Origin: JANMDR01 sp031409495
GTDB taxonomy: Bacteria > Pseudomonadota > Gammaproteobacteria > Burkholderiales > Usitatibacteraceae
Length of the DNA: 64,000 bases
Reading direction: 5' to 3'
Assembly: GCA_031409495.1 (NCBI GenBank)
Contig: JANNXI010000022.1
Span: 6,010-70,009, forward strand
Under the pieces are notes generated by a model. That model had not been told where the DNA came from. It ran no database searches and saw only the letters and a program-made list of their open reading frames with translations. A program made the position numbers and the translations under genes. This document shows, in pieces, positions 9,226 to 17,437 of this stretch (position 1 is the stretch's first letter; each line of letters begins with the position of its first letter).

Positions 9226-10572
9226 TTACGTAAAATTTAGCGTTTTTACGCGTGCTTCACTCGCTAGCGATGCGTCGCGCATCGCATCGTCCAACACTTC
9301 TATTTGCGCCGCGCGTTGCCAAAACAGTGTCGCCCACGCACGCGCATCCGCGTATTCGTGTGCGTAACCTGCGAGTACATGCGGCTCGCGCACGGGTGTG
9401 ATGTCGAGCGCGCCGCTGTGAATACTGGGGCGCCACATCATGGGTAGCATGTCATATGTCGGAGTTAACGCGGGCGCTGGATTGATGACATCATCAATAA
9501 AAAACGATAGGTTGCCAAAGTGCATATCAGTGTTGCCAATGTATTGACCGAACGCATAAATGCGCGCTACGGTACGCAGCGATTCGGGGGTGAGCATTTT
9601 TTTAGCCACTAACTTTTCGCAAGTATGAATCCAGTTTTGGCGCGCACCGCCAACAAACTCTTGGTGCAGCGCATCAATGGCGACCACATGCCGCTTGCCT
9701 TCCACGCCGATGCGATCAAAGCGCTGTGATTCAAGATAAGTGCGGGTGGCGCTTTCGACAATCGAGCACGTCGCGGCGGCAATATTGTGTTGACGCAAAG
9801 TATCAAGCGCCAACTTTTCCAAGTGCAGCAGCGAGCGCCACCGCGCACCAAATGGCGTCTCGTGCGGTGGGCTAAACTTGACGATGAAATGCTGATGCGC
9901 GCGGTGAGCATCAGCGCTAATTTCAACGATAAATTTAGGCTGCTCACCGCCTGCGCTAGAGCTTGCGGGCAGTGTTTTGCCGATATCTGCGGTCAGATTG
10001 TCGTAGTGCGCGCGACGCTCAATTAAATCGGCGGGCGCGGTTGATTTAGCCGCGTTTGCGACCGGTCCAAGACTAAACGCACCCGGCGGATCGGTGACGT
10101 GTTGCGCGGCCATGTACAGCACTTGTTCCGTATTCCAGTCATCAGGATTGCTAGGAAGGTCAGGGCGCAGTACGTTAAGCTGTCGCGCCATAAATCCCTG
10201 CGGCCGCAGTGGCGACGAAAACCACGGCAATGTATTGGATGGCGATAACCAACTGGCCTTTGTAGCGACCTGCAGGTAAGTACCACCATCGCTCAAGTAA
10301 GTCAGCTCACCAAAAATAGTAAGCAACCCCGCATCATCGGCACGGTGCAGCGGCTGCTTTGCGGGCAATCCTAAAATAGTTTTAGTCGCAACATAACGCG
10401 TGCTGCGCGCCGCCCCGATCTTGCAGATGCGCTCCCCGAGCGCTGTCAACGCAAGCGAAATGCTCGGCTGGCTCATGGCTGTTGCGTCCTGCAACTCACG
10501 CGCCGATAACGCGCCGCGCGCGCTTAAACATGCGAGGATTTGGTCGGGCAACGGTAGTGTTGATGCAGACAT
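9226..10572 (-). CDS. yjjJ: HipA-family kinase-like toxin YjjJ
   Basis: 448 residues. The N-terminal ~65 residues form a winged helix-turn-helix (LSARELQDATAMSQPSISLA), as in the solitary YjjJ branch of the HipA family; classical HipA works with a separate HipB. The kinase part shows GGEQPKFIVEI (ATP-binding lysine region), GNTDMHFGNLSFF (catalytic Asp and Asn) and TYDMLPM (metal-binding Asp). HipA phosphorylates glutamyl-tRNA synthetase; the target of YjjJ is not established. No HipB-like gene is adjacent. Two TAATAGATA elements upstream (10587, 10651) could be self-regulatory sites. The neighbours are a HEPN and a DUF262 gene on the same strand. Confidence 0.85.
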   Translation of the reverse strand: MSASTLPLPDQILACLSARGALSARELQDATAMSQPSISLALTALGERICKIGAARSTRYVATKTILGLPAKQPLHRADDAGLLTIFGELTYLSDGGTYLQVATKASWLSPSNTLPWFSSPLRPQGFMARQLNVLRPDLPSNPDDWNTEQVLYMAAQHVTDPPGAFSLGPVANAAKSTAPADLIERRAHYDNLTADIGKTLPASSSAGGEQPKFIVEISADAHRAHQHFIVKFSPPHETPFGARWRSLLHLEKLALDTLRQHNIAAATCSIVESATRTYLESQRFDRIGVEGKRHVVAIDALHQEFVGGARQNWIHTCEKLVAKKMLTPESLRTVARIYAFGQYIGNTDMHFGNLSFFIDDVINPAPALTPTYDMLPMMWRPSIHSGALDITPVREPHVLAGYAHEYADARAWATLFWQRAAQIEVLDDAMRDASLASEARVKTLNFT

Positions 10573-10586
10573 TGGATGTGATTGAC

Positions 10587-10661
10587 TAATAGATACTATT
10601 TCATAAATATCTGTTAATAAAAGGAAAAAATCAAATTATTAATAAATACTTAATAGATAGT
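10587..10661 (-). promoter_or_regulatory. Candidate operator repeats upstream of yjjJ
   Basis: The A+T-rich 145-base gap contains two direct copies of TAATAGATA(C/G)T, at 10587-10597 and 10651-10661. The first extends to the small palindrome AATAGATACTATT. Because YjjJ carries its own helix-turn-helix, these are plausible binding sites. This is inference from position only. Confidence 0.3.
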
Positions 10662-10717
10662 GCGACAATTATCCACTCGGATGCGTCAATTTTGGCATTA
10701 ATGTGGTCGTGCATGGC

Positions 10718-11677
10718 CTAGTATGGGCTCCAACTTTCGGGAGCACCTGTCGAATCGAGGACAACAAGCTGCGCTTTATAGCGTTTACATTTCGAAATAG
10801 CAGCTTTTTCCGCCTCTGCTCTTGAATCATGAATCCTTACTGTTCTCCGGACTAGCGACTGCTTCGGTTGACTTGACTCGCTCTCTTTCATTTCTAGGTA
10901 CCTTCCTGCGCGCTTTGGATCCGGCGCGATGAAACGTAACTTTATTTGCTGAGGCCGGATCGGAAATGACACTATGGCCTTGGACTGCCCCAAATTATGC
11001 ATAGCCAAAGAATGTGAAAGCAAAATATCGAAAGCCGAACAAATACCAAGAATTGCCTTTACCGAATCGTTTAGGTCAGTTAATGGTATGCGAGTCGTGG
11101 CATCGTGCGCCGCTTGGTGCCTTCTCGTTGAAAGGTCGATAAAAGACTGTCGATAGTCAAGAACACCTCCTAAACCAACTCGTTTTGCAATTTCCAATAT
11201 TGAAGCCCAGCCCCCATCTATTTGAAATGCAACGAAAACTGTCTTGAAATTTTCCTCATCCAAATTTGGCTTACTGTAGCCAAACGAATACGCCGATAGC
11301 GTAGATACATCATTTTCAGCCTGTGCAATTGGCAATAAATTTGAAAGAATCCAATTGGTCCTTGATGACTTATCCTCAAACTTTGATCTGAACAAAACTC
11401 CCTTTAAAGCATCTACCGTGACGGCTAATTGAAGCTTGTCAGAAAAGTCATTAAACTTAACTCTTGATTTATTAAAACTGCATAAAATTTCTGCCGTACG
11501 CTCACGAATAAACGCTTCAGTTATAGCAAAACTCAATACCGCAAGTCCGCTTCGAAGCATCACCGCAATTTCGTTTTTTTGCGTGTCTGATGGCGAGCCA
11601 TCCGCTAAATTTACTTCCCCCAAACAATTTCGCAACACGCTCAGGCGAGACAGAAATACCTCACGACATTTAGACAT
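10718..11677 (-). CDS. HEPN-domain nuclease-like protein paired with DUF262
   Basis: 319 residues, mostly helical. The sequence RHQAAH (Arg186 to His191) fits the R-x4-6-H motif of HEPN ribonucleases. It sits between two long helices, as in the MAE_28990/MAE_18760-like HEPN group. The C-terminal ~80 residues are a separate basic region. The gene follows the DUF262 gene by 12 bases on the same strand and is surely co-transcribed with it. HEPN proteins act in abortive defence and toxin-antitoxin systems by cutting RNA. Whether this one is active is inference. ATG at 11675-11677. Confidence 0.7.
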   Translation of the reverse strand: MSKCREVFLSRLSVLRNCLGEVNLADGSPSDTQKNEIAVMLRSGLAVLSFAITEAFIRERTAEILCSFNKSRVKFNDFSDKLQLAVTVDALKGVLFRSKFEDKSSRTNWILSNLLPIAQAENDVSTLSAYSFGYSKPNLDEENFKTVFVAFQIDGGWASILEIAKRVGLGGVLDYRQSFIDLSTRRHQAAHDATTRIPLTDLNDSVKAILGICSAFDILLSHSLAMHNLGQSKAIVSFPIRPQQIKLRFIAPDPKRAGRYLEMKESESSQPKQSLVRRTVRIHDSRAEAEKAAISKCKRYKAQLVVLDSTGAPESWSPY

Positions 11678-11689
11678 GTGAACAAACGA

Positions 11690-12760
11690 TCAATTAATGT
11701 CGGCGAGCATTTGCTTAACTTTTTCTATTCTATATTTGACCCGAGAAGGCGTATTAGTAGATGCTCTAACAGCCTCTTCAAAAGCGTCATCGGAGAACAG
11801 CTTCTGTGTTGCTTTAACTACCGCTGCGGTTCGAGATTCTAGATGTTTCACTCTCGCCACAGATAACTCAGCGGCAGCTATCATTTGTGCATCGTAAAGA
11901 GCTGCTAGAAATTGTGCGCGGAAAGTACCGTTTGCGAAGCGCCTGAAAGCTGTATCACCCCATAAACTTTTACATCGGGCGATGGTTTGAAGAAAATCAC
12001 TCTTGAAGAGTTTCAGTTGAGCTGGCTTTGCACCCCTATGGGTTGCCATAAAAGCATCCATTGAACGTCGCGAATCACCGCTAAAGAGAAGCCAGTGTTG
12101 ACGAAACATCAAAAAACGCAACGGCATTTCTACGTCCAACATTTCACTGTAGGCCGATTCTTTCTCCGAAATAATTTTTAACTGTTCACGTAGAAACGGC
12201 GTCTCTCCAAGGTTAAAAAGCAGATCATTCAGCGCACCGCGATAGAGAGCATTTCGTATTTCCTGTGGCAAAAGGGGCTGGCCACGCGAGTTTAACCGCG
12301 TAAATACCTCATATTTCAGCTCCGAATCAGTCTGCTTCAGCAGCGTGACGACTCGGATGTATGGCCGAATGGAGAGAGCGTTTTGTAATTGCTTCGGCAA
12401 TTTTTCAAATGTAAGGTCGCTTACCTCCGTGAACTTAGTGAGGGTTCCTAAAGAAATTTTGTTTCTAAGAAAACGATGAATGGCAGTAATTCGTTGTTTA
12501 CCGTCAATTACCGAGTAGGTGCCGAAATCATCCTCAGCCAAATATACTGGAGGTACGGGGACGTTGAGCAAAAAAGATTCGATTAATTCGGCCTGTTCTT
12601 TCAATTTCCATCGTTCCCTGCGTTGATAACTAGGTGCCACGTCGATAGCTCCGCTATCGACCATCTGGGCAATAGTCTCTAGCGAAAGGTCTGAAGACTG
12701 TATTACGAGCGAGTCCTGAGCCCGCTCAAATTTCTTTACGATTTCAAGCGTCGTTGCCAT
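11690..12760 (-). CDS. DUF262 domain protein
   Basis: 356 residues. The N-terminal half carries the DUF262 signature: PSYQRRERW (around residue 45), the IDGKQRITAI block (DGxQR, ~90) and FTRLNSRGQPLLPQEIRN (~155). DUF262 has a ParB/sulfiredoxin-like fold that binds and hydrolyses nucleotides. It forms the N-terminal half of GmrSD type IV restriction enzymes. The DUF1524 HNH nuclease half is absent here; the nuclease role may be taken by the HEPN protein encoded 12 bases downstream. The C-terminal ~150 residues are helical and unassigned. First gene of a two-gene operon. Confidence 0.82.
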   Translation of the reverse strand: MATTLEIVKKFERAQDSLVIQSSDLSLETIAQMVDSGAIDVAPSYQRRERWKLKEQAELIESFLLNVPVPPVYLAEDDFGTYSVIDGKQRITAIHRFLRNKISLGTLTKFTEVSDLTFEKLPKQLQNALSIRPYIRVVTLLKQTDSELKYEVFTRLNSRGQPLLPQEIRNALYRGALNDLLFNLGETPFLREQLKIISEKESAYSEMLDVEMPLRFLMFRQHWLLFSGDSRRSMDAFMATHRGAKPAQLKLFKSDFLQTIARCKSLWGDTAFRRFANGTFRAQFLAALYDAQMIAAAELSVARVKHLESRTAAVVKATQKLFSDDAFEEAVRASTNTPSRVKYRIEKVKQMLADIN

Positions 12761-13059
12761 TAACTGCCTAAATTTTAATGAAACTATTGTGAGAAAAAGG
12801 AAATTTATCTAAGCGAATCTCTTGTTGACGATCAACGACTATCAATCAAAAAACTCAACCTCTCAGACATTATCATAGCATTCACTTAAAGTTTGAGCTA
12901 CTTTCACCCACGCGATTATCTCGATCTAACTCCCGGTAACACCGGCCTTCAGCCAATGGACGACTACGAAAAATTAGTTCTACGATAAAGTAAACTTTAT
13001 GCTTAAAGTCTCAACTTAGTCTCCTCGAAAACAGAAAGTTACATCCAAGTACCCTCAGC
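12761..13059. other. Intergenic stretch upstream of the DUF262 gene
   Basis: A+T-rich 299-base gap between the divergent-side 5' end of the DUF262 gene and the 3' end of the glutaredoxin gene. I see no gene remnant, repeat copy or convincing terminator. It presumably holds the promoter for the DUF262-HEPN operon. Confidence 0.5.
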
Positions 13060-13674
13060 TTACCCCCGTTCCCCAATCCAAGCCCCCAATTTCTCCCGCA
13101 TCATCCCCACTTCAAAGCCATTAATTTTCTCATCCCCAATCACGATAACGGGTATGCCGCCACCGTGCTTTTTATAGCCTGCGGCACCGGCAGCGGATTT
13201 TTCAATATCGTACTCAGTAAAAGCGATGTTGTTTTTCTTAAAAAATCGTCGGGCGGCGTCGCAGTAGCCGCACCATGCGGCGCTGTAGAGGGTTACTGCG
13301 GGTTGACCATTTGTTTGCGGCGGCGTGGGCGCTAACACCGGCGCAGAGGCTTGCAATTGCGGTTGAGCCTGCTGCTGCGCATCAGGCGATGCGACACTTT
13401 GCGCAGGTTGCGCGAGCTTGGCGCTGCTTGGTTCGCGGCTTGAAAATATGTCGCTTTGCGCAGCTGACGCCGCAACTAATGCCGCGGCTACAAACCACAT
13501 CCATGTGGTGGATGGTTTTTGCGTGTTAGCGCGGGTTGCTGCGGCCTGTGCTCCGTTTGGAGTAGCCGCGCTTGCATCCCCCGCATACGCGGCATTGCAT
13601 GACGGGCAGTGCGTAGTTGCGCACGTATCGGTTTCTTTTCGCACGTAGTCGCAGCGGGGGCAGGTGGTTGGCAT
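13060..13674 (-). CDS. Zinc-ribbon, membrane-anchored glutaredoxin-like protein
   Basis: 204 residues in three parts. An N-terminal zinc ribbon has two CxxC pairs (CPRC and CPSC, residues 5-25). A single membrane segment (~residues 55-72, TWMWFVAAALVAASAA) follows. After a Pro/Gln/Ala-rich linker comes a glutaredoxin domain with CGYC (redox pair), the TVP-like cis-Pro region GGGIPVIVIG, and INGFE. The hydrophobic segment would place the ribbon and redox domain on opposite sides of the membrane. It probably reduces disulphides or mixed glutathione disulphides; the partner is unknown. It stands alone, divergent from an AraC regulator. Confidence 0.85.
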   Translation of the reverse strand: MPTTCPRCDYVRKETDTCATTHCPSCNAAYAGDASAATPNGAQAAATRANTQKPSTTWMWFVAAALVAASAAQSDIFSSREPSSAKLAQPAQSVASPDAQQQAQPQLQASAPVLAPTPPQTNGQPAVTLYSAAWCGYCDAARRFFKKNNIAFTEYDIEKSAAGAAGYKKHGGGIPVIVIGDEKINGFEVGMMREKLGAWIGERG

Positions 13675-13804
13675 AAAGATGTGGTTGTGTCGTTGCTATG
13701 GTTGTTAACAGGTGCGGTGTCGTGCCGATTGGGCGGTGACGACTATAAGGTAATGCGTTCATCATAACATCCGCCACTAATCATGTTAGTTTTGCACTAT
13801 GTAG

Positions 13805-13845
13805 ATGGGTTGTAGATGCCCTATTTTGGGGTGCCTCCAGCCTAT
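13805..13845 (+). repeat. Dispersed palindrome copy 3, degenerate
   Basis: Arms TGTAGATGCCCTA and GGGTGCCTCCAG around TTTT, with ends no longer matching perfectly. It lies between two divergent genes, one of the few copies at 5' ends. Confidence 0.6.
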
Positions 13846-13957
13846 GGTCGACATAATTTTACCATCTCTTTGATATAGAAAATAATCGCGCAATCGCTAA
13901 CAAATACAATCACCGCTAAACTTCCGTCATCATGTTCATCAAAGCCCCGCATACCCA

Positions 13958-14845
13958 ATGTCAACCACCCATAAAACCGCATACGAAGTGGTAGCTACCA
14001 GCATCAGCGACTACGTGCAGGCGCATTTGGGCGATGAGATTTTGATTGATGATTTGGTGCGGCATGTAGGGGTTTCTAAGTTTCATTTAAACCGTTTGTT
14101 TCATGCGGTTACTGGTTTTCAGTTGGGCGAATTTATTGCGCGACGGCGGTTGCAGGCGGCTTACGCTTTGTTGGCGCAGGGTAATTCGAGCGTGATTGAT
14201 GTGAGTTTGGCGGTTGGCTACCTTTCGCATTCGGCGTTTTCACGGGCGTTTTTGAACGCGTTCGGTTGTACGCCGAATGCGGTAAAAATTGGCACGGATT
14301 GCACCTGGCGCACGCCCAACACGATCAAAAAACCGCGTGATCGCGATGCGGCGATGCAGCCAGAAATAGTTACGCTGCCGACGCAAACATATCGCGGGCT
14401 GTATGGGGCGGGGTTTGAAAATAGCAGCTTCGTTACCCTTGGCACCGCGCTTTTTAGCCAACTGGGTGCCGTGTTGGCGCAGGCTAATTTGAGCGCCGCA
14501 TACACCATGCCTATTGGCGTATCGCTCGATAATCCGTGGCAAAGCGATCAAGACCAAAGTCGGTTTTTTATTGGTGTAAATGGGGGTGCGTTGCCTGCTA
14601 ATTTGCCGTTGCAAGATTACATTTGGCAGCAGGGCACATGGGCTAAGTTTCACCACACCGGCAGCTATGGTTTGATGTGGCAAACCATTTCGCGCGTGGT
14701 GGCTGGCTGGGTAGTGCCTGCGCAAATTGCGCTGCGCGATGATGCGATTGTGCAAATGTATTTGAACAATCCGCGCATCACGGCAGAAGCGGATTTGTTG
14801 ACAGCGTTGTATTTTCCGATTGACGTTGTTAGGCCATTAAGTTAA
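13958..14845 (+). CDS. AraC-family regulator with GyrI-like C-terminal domain
   Basis: 295 residues. The DNA-binding domain is N-terminal (residues ~15-110), with two helix-turn-helix units: the VSKFHLNRLFH block and the second one ending in the family signature VGYLSHSAFSRAF. The C-terminal half (~130-290) looks like the GyrI/Rob-type small-molecule-binding domain, as in Rob and SoxS-related regulators of stress or drug efflux. The ligand and target genes are unknown; the flanking genes are not obvious targets. No divergent efflux operon is present. Confidence 0.87.
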   Translation: MSTTHKTAYEVVATSISDYVQAHLGDEILIDDLVRHVGVSKFHLNRLFHAVTGFQLGEFIARRRLQAAYALLAQGNSSVIDVSLAVGYLSHSAFSRAFLNAFGCTPNAVKIGTDCTWRTPNTIKKPRDRDAAMQPEIVTLPTQTYRGLYGAGFENSSFVTLGTALFSQLGAVLAQANLSAAYTMPIGVSLDNPWQSDQDQSRFFIGVNGGALPANLPLQDYIWQQGTWAKFHHTGSYGLMWQTISRVVAGWVVPAQIALRDDAIVQMYLNNPRITAEADLLTALYFPIDVVRPLS

Positions 14846-14918
14846 TCGCACTTTCTGCACAGCAAGCATGGCGGCAAGTTGTTAAGCTTCAATGCTCACT
14901 CCCTAATTCGGACGCCAC

Positions 14919-15923
14919 ATGAAAATTGTTTTTGGTTTACTCTCCGCTCTACTTTTTGGCTGCACGCATACTACGGTTGTGCACTTTGCTAAGGTCGCGC
15001 CCTCGGTGCAGATGGAAGTGGTGGAGATAGGCATGTTGCCGACCAATCGGCCCAGCACGATGAACGTATGGTTTTTAAAAGGCCAATGCGCGCGCTTGGA
15101 GGAAAAGCATTTGTGTTTGGCCGACGCGGCTATTGCTAACAAAGTTGTGGTGCTGTCGCACGGCGCGATGGGCTCGGCGCGGGGCTTGAGTTGGTTGGGT
15201 GAAAGGCTGGCTGCAGCGGGCTTTGTGGTGCTGGGAATCAACCACTTTGAAGAGTCGTCCATCTACGGTAAAGAATCGCAAAACCCACGCGCCACGTCTG
15301 TCATCTGGCAGCGCCCGCAAGATATTTCAGCGCTGCTAGATAAGATAATGGTAAAAGGCATTTTTCAAAAGCCGGTGGACTACAGCAACATAATCGTCAT
15401 CGGTCATTCATCCGGCGGCCAAACAGCCACCATGTTGGCGGGCGCGACGTTTAACTTGCAACAGTTGGCAGATTACTGCGCGTCAGAACAATCAAAAGGC
15501 GACGTGTCATGCGGCTACGGCGGCGGCGCGAGCAGTGCTCCGGCAAGTTTCAAAAAGCAGTTTAGTGCGTCGCATGCAGACGCGCGCGTAAAAGCAATGG
15601 TGCTGCTCGACCCCGCACTAGGCTCAGCCGTGCAAGTGACAAGCTTACGCAAAATCAACATTCCGACGTTGGTTGTGGGTGCGGAAAACAATGATTTTTT
15701 GCCGTGGAAACAACACGGCTTGCGCTACGCGACTGAAATTCCTAACGCGAAAATGAACGCGCTAAAGGGCCAAGAAGGGCACTTTGTTTTTATCAGTGCG
15801 TGCAGCCATCAAACGAAAGTGATGGGCGTTTCGCTGTGCGAAGATAGGGCAGGGGTAGATCGAAAAGCGGTACAGCAGGCGGTGTTTGATGGAGTCATTG
15901 CGTTTATGCGGGCGCTGGGATAA
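14919..15923 (+). CDS. Alpha/beta-hydrolase lipoprotein
   Basis: 334 residues. The N-terminus MKIVFGLLSALLFGC is a lipoprotein signal with the lipobox ending at Cys15. The hydrolase core shows VVVLSHGAMGS (oxyanion strand), IGHSSGGQTA (nucleophile elbow, catalytic Ser in GHSSG), an acid in MVLLDPALG or downstream, and a histidine in GQEGHFVF. It resembles the dienelactone hydrolase and platelet-activating-factor acetylhydrolase-like exported group. Likely an envelope esterase; substrate unknown. It converges on the next gene across a palindrome copy. Confidence 0.83.
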   Translation: MKIVFGLLSALLFGCTHTTVVHFAKVAPSVQMEVVEIGMLPTNRPSTMNVWFLKGQCARLEEKHLCLADAAIANKVVVLSHGAMGSARGLSWLGERLAAAGFVVLGINHFEESSIYGKESQNPRATSVIWQRPQDISALLDKIMVKGIFQKPVDYSNIIVIGHSSGGQTATMLAGATFNLQQLADYCASEQSKGDVSCGYGGGASSAPASFKKQFSASHADARVKAMVLLDPALGSAVQVTSLRKINIPTLVVGAENNDFLPWKQHGLRYATEIPNAKMNALKGQEGHFVFISACSHQTKVMGVSLCEDRAGVDRKAVQQAVFDGVIAFMRALG

Positions 15924-15931
15924 GGCAATTG

Positions 15932-15971
15932 ATACCTTGTAGATAACCTACTTTAAGGGCGTCTTCAGGCG
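15932..15971 (+). repeat. Dispersed palindrome copy 4
   Basis: Arms ATACCTTGTAGATAACCT and AAGGGCGTCTTCAGGCGC, with the left arm diverged. It lies between convergent genes. The TGA stop of the minus-strand gene (15965-15967) is supplied by the CTTCA of the right arm. Confidence 0.7.
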
Positions 15972-16306
15972 CTCCAAATTGCCGTTTCCGTACTTTTTTC
16001 CATGTCTTGTAACCAGTAACCAGCATTTTCATCTCCCCTACGCACCAGCTCCTGAAAATTTTCCTCCATCTCAACGGTAAATTTACCCTCAGCATGTAGA
16101 TCACGCACGGCAGACTTCCATAAAAATTTACTGGACTGCTCGGCTTTAATTTTGCCGCTATTTTTGATGGTTTCCAAACCAAAACTCGCCTCGTCTACTA
16201 GCTCGTCGAAGGTAGTGCGGCCGCAAACAGATGTGCCAAAAAACACGTACCCACTTACTACCAAAACAACCACACCAACAAGAAATTTACCTATATAAAT
16301 TTTCAT
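15965..16306 (-). CDS. Small membrane-anchored hypothetical protein
   Basis: 113 residues from an ATG at 16304-16306 with TGAGG upstream. The frame is open further, but the extension lacks a signal. One membrane segment (FLVGVVVLVVSGYVFFG, residues ~7-24) is followed by a charged helical periplasmic domain (DELVDEASFGLETIKNSGK). No family recognised. The last codons and the TGA stop are encoded by the palindrome copy, so the original C-terminus may have been longer. Confidence 0.5.
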   Translation of the reverse strand: MKIYIGKFLVGVVVLVVSGYVFFGTSVCGRTTFDELVDEASFGLETIKNSGKIKAEQSSKFLWKSAVRDLHAEGKFTVEMEENFQELVRRGDENAGYWLQDMEKSTETAIWSA

Positions 16307-16440
16307 TATTACCAGCCTCAATACGCCAGACGAATTCACGCCGATCTCGGGTTCGACACCTAAAGTTAGCCATAGTTCTACCTCAGGTTTTGCCTTGTTC
16401 GCGCGGTGATTTATCATCGTTAGCGACAAGGTAGTGATTC

Positions 16441-16555
16441 GTAGCCCGGCTCCCGCAGTTTTATCGCAGCAGCCGGGTCGGTGTTTAAACGCTTACATTA
16501 CCTGTTTTTAACCACCACCCCGGCTGCCGCGATAAAACTGCGGGAGCCGGGCTAC
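16441..16555 (+). repeat. Large hairpin element of the GTAGCCCGGCT type (REPIN-like)
   Basis: 115-base element whose ends are inverted copies of about 37 bases (GTAGCCCGGCTCCCGCAG at left, CTGCGGGAGCCGGGCTAC at right) with a ~40-base spacer. A relative with the same outer sequence lies at 44906-45018. Two inverted REP units around a spacer is the REPIN arrangement. It lies between divergent genes. Confidence 0.85.
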
Positions 16556-16646
16556 GGAGCTTGAAAACTCGCAATCTATCATCGTCAACGATACCGCAGT
16601 TGTGGCATCATTGAACTCAAACATCATCACGATAAAATCTTTCGCT

Positions 16647-17426
16647 ATGGTCATCCGCTTTATCAAACCAGTTTTAGCACCCGTGCTAATCGCGCAAGCC
16701 AAGCGGCTACGGCGAATCGCGTTGGAATTGCCAGAGCCTTCAGGCGCGCGGCACGGCCTGGTGCATTGCGCGGAAGCGCCGATAGGCGCACGACCCATTT
16801 CGTTGTTGCTCGCTGGTGATTCTTCGGCTGCTGGGGTGGGTGCTAAAACACAGGATGAAGCCTTGGCACCGCAGCTTGCGACGGCGTTGTCTAAAAATAT
16901 ATTGCGCAACGTGCAGTGGCAGTTGTTTGCGCACACGGGTTTAACGTCCCTTGGTGTGCAGCAATTATTGCAAAGCGAAACCTTGCCCGCTGTGGACGTG
17001 GCGGTGGTAATTGTTGGGGTAAACGACATCACCAATAACATCACGCTCAGCCACGCCTTCCGCGCGCGGAGCCGCATCGTGCGCTTGCTGCACGCTCGCA
17101 CAGGCGTGAAGCACATCGTGTTTCCGGGGCTGCCAGCAGTGGAGCGTTTTCCGCTGTTACCGCAGCCGCTGGCTTGGTACGGCGGCGCAGAAGCGCGGCG
17201 CAATAATATTCTGCAAACGCATTGGGTAAAACATCGGCAGCGTGCCGCGTTTGTTTCACATTTAGCGATGGACGGCTTTACCCACCCAAAGCTAATGGCA
17301 TCCGATGGCTTTCATCCTTCGCCCATTTTATACACCATGGTAGCTGCCCATATGGCCGCCCATCTAGCATTCCATCTTTCAGAACACCTAGCGCCGCCTA
17401 CATTGGACGCTAAGCGGTTCACCTAA
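16647..17426 (+). CDS. SGNH/GDSL-family hydrolase
   Basis: About 259 residues from the ATG at 16647; another ATG at 16602 is in frame, and neither has a strong ribosome binding site. The four blocks are present: LLLAGDSSAAGVG (catalytic Ser), a Gly block, VVIVGVNDITN (Asn), and SDGFHPS (Asp/His). The short hydrophobic N-terminus (FIKPVLAPVLIA) could be a membrane anchor. It is an esterase or lipase, often annotated in this form in proteobacteria. Eleven bases separate it from the following glycosyltransferase-like gene, so the two form an operon and may act on the same glycan or lipid. Confidence 0.85.
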   Translation: MVIRFIKPVLAPVLIAQAKRLRRIALELPEPSGARHGLVHCAEAPIGARPISLLLAGDSSAAGVGAKTQDEALAPQLATALSKNILRNVQWQLFAHTGLTSLGVQQLLQSETLPAVDVAVVIVGVNDITNNITLSHAFRARSRIVRLLHARTGVKHIVFPGLPAVERFPLLPQPLAWYGGAEARRNNILQTHWVKHRQRAAFVSHLAMDGFTHPKLMASDGFHPSPILYTMVAAHMAAHLAFHLSEHLAPPTLDAKRFT

Positions 17427-17437
17427 GCAAATAAACC

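Noticed and set aside
16340..16370. GGGTTCGACACC resembling a tRNA T-arm
   Set aside because: No acceptor stem, anticodon arm or CCA can be built around it.
16508..17203. Minus-strand open frame of 231 codons opposite the SGNH hydrolase gene
   Set aside because: The + strand frame has all four SGNH motifs; the opposite frame has none and starts inside it.
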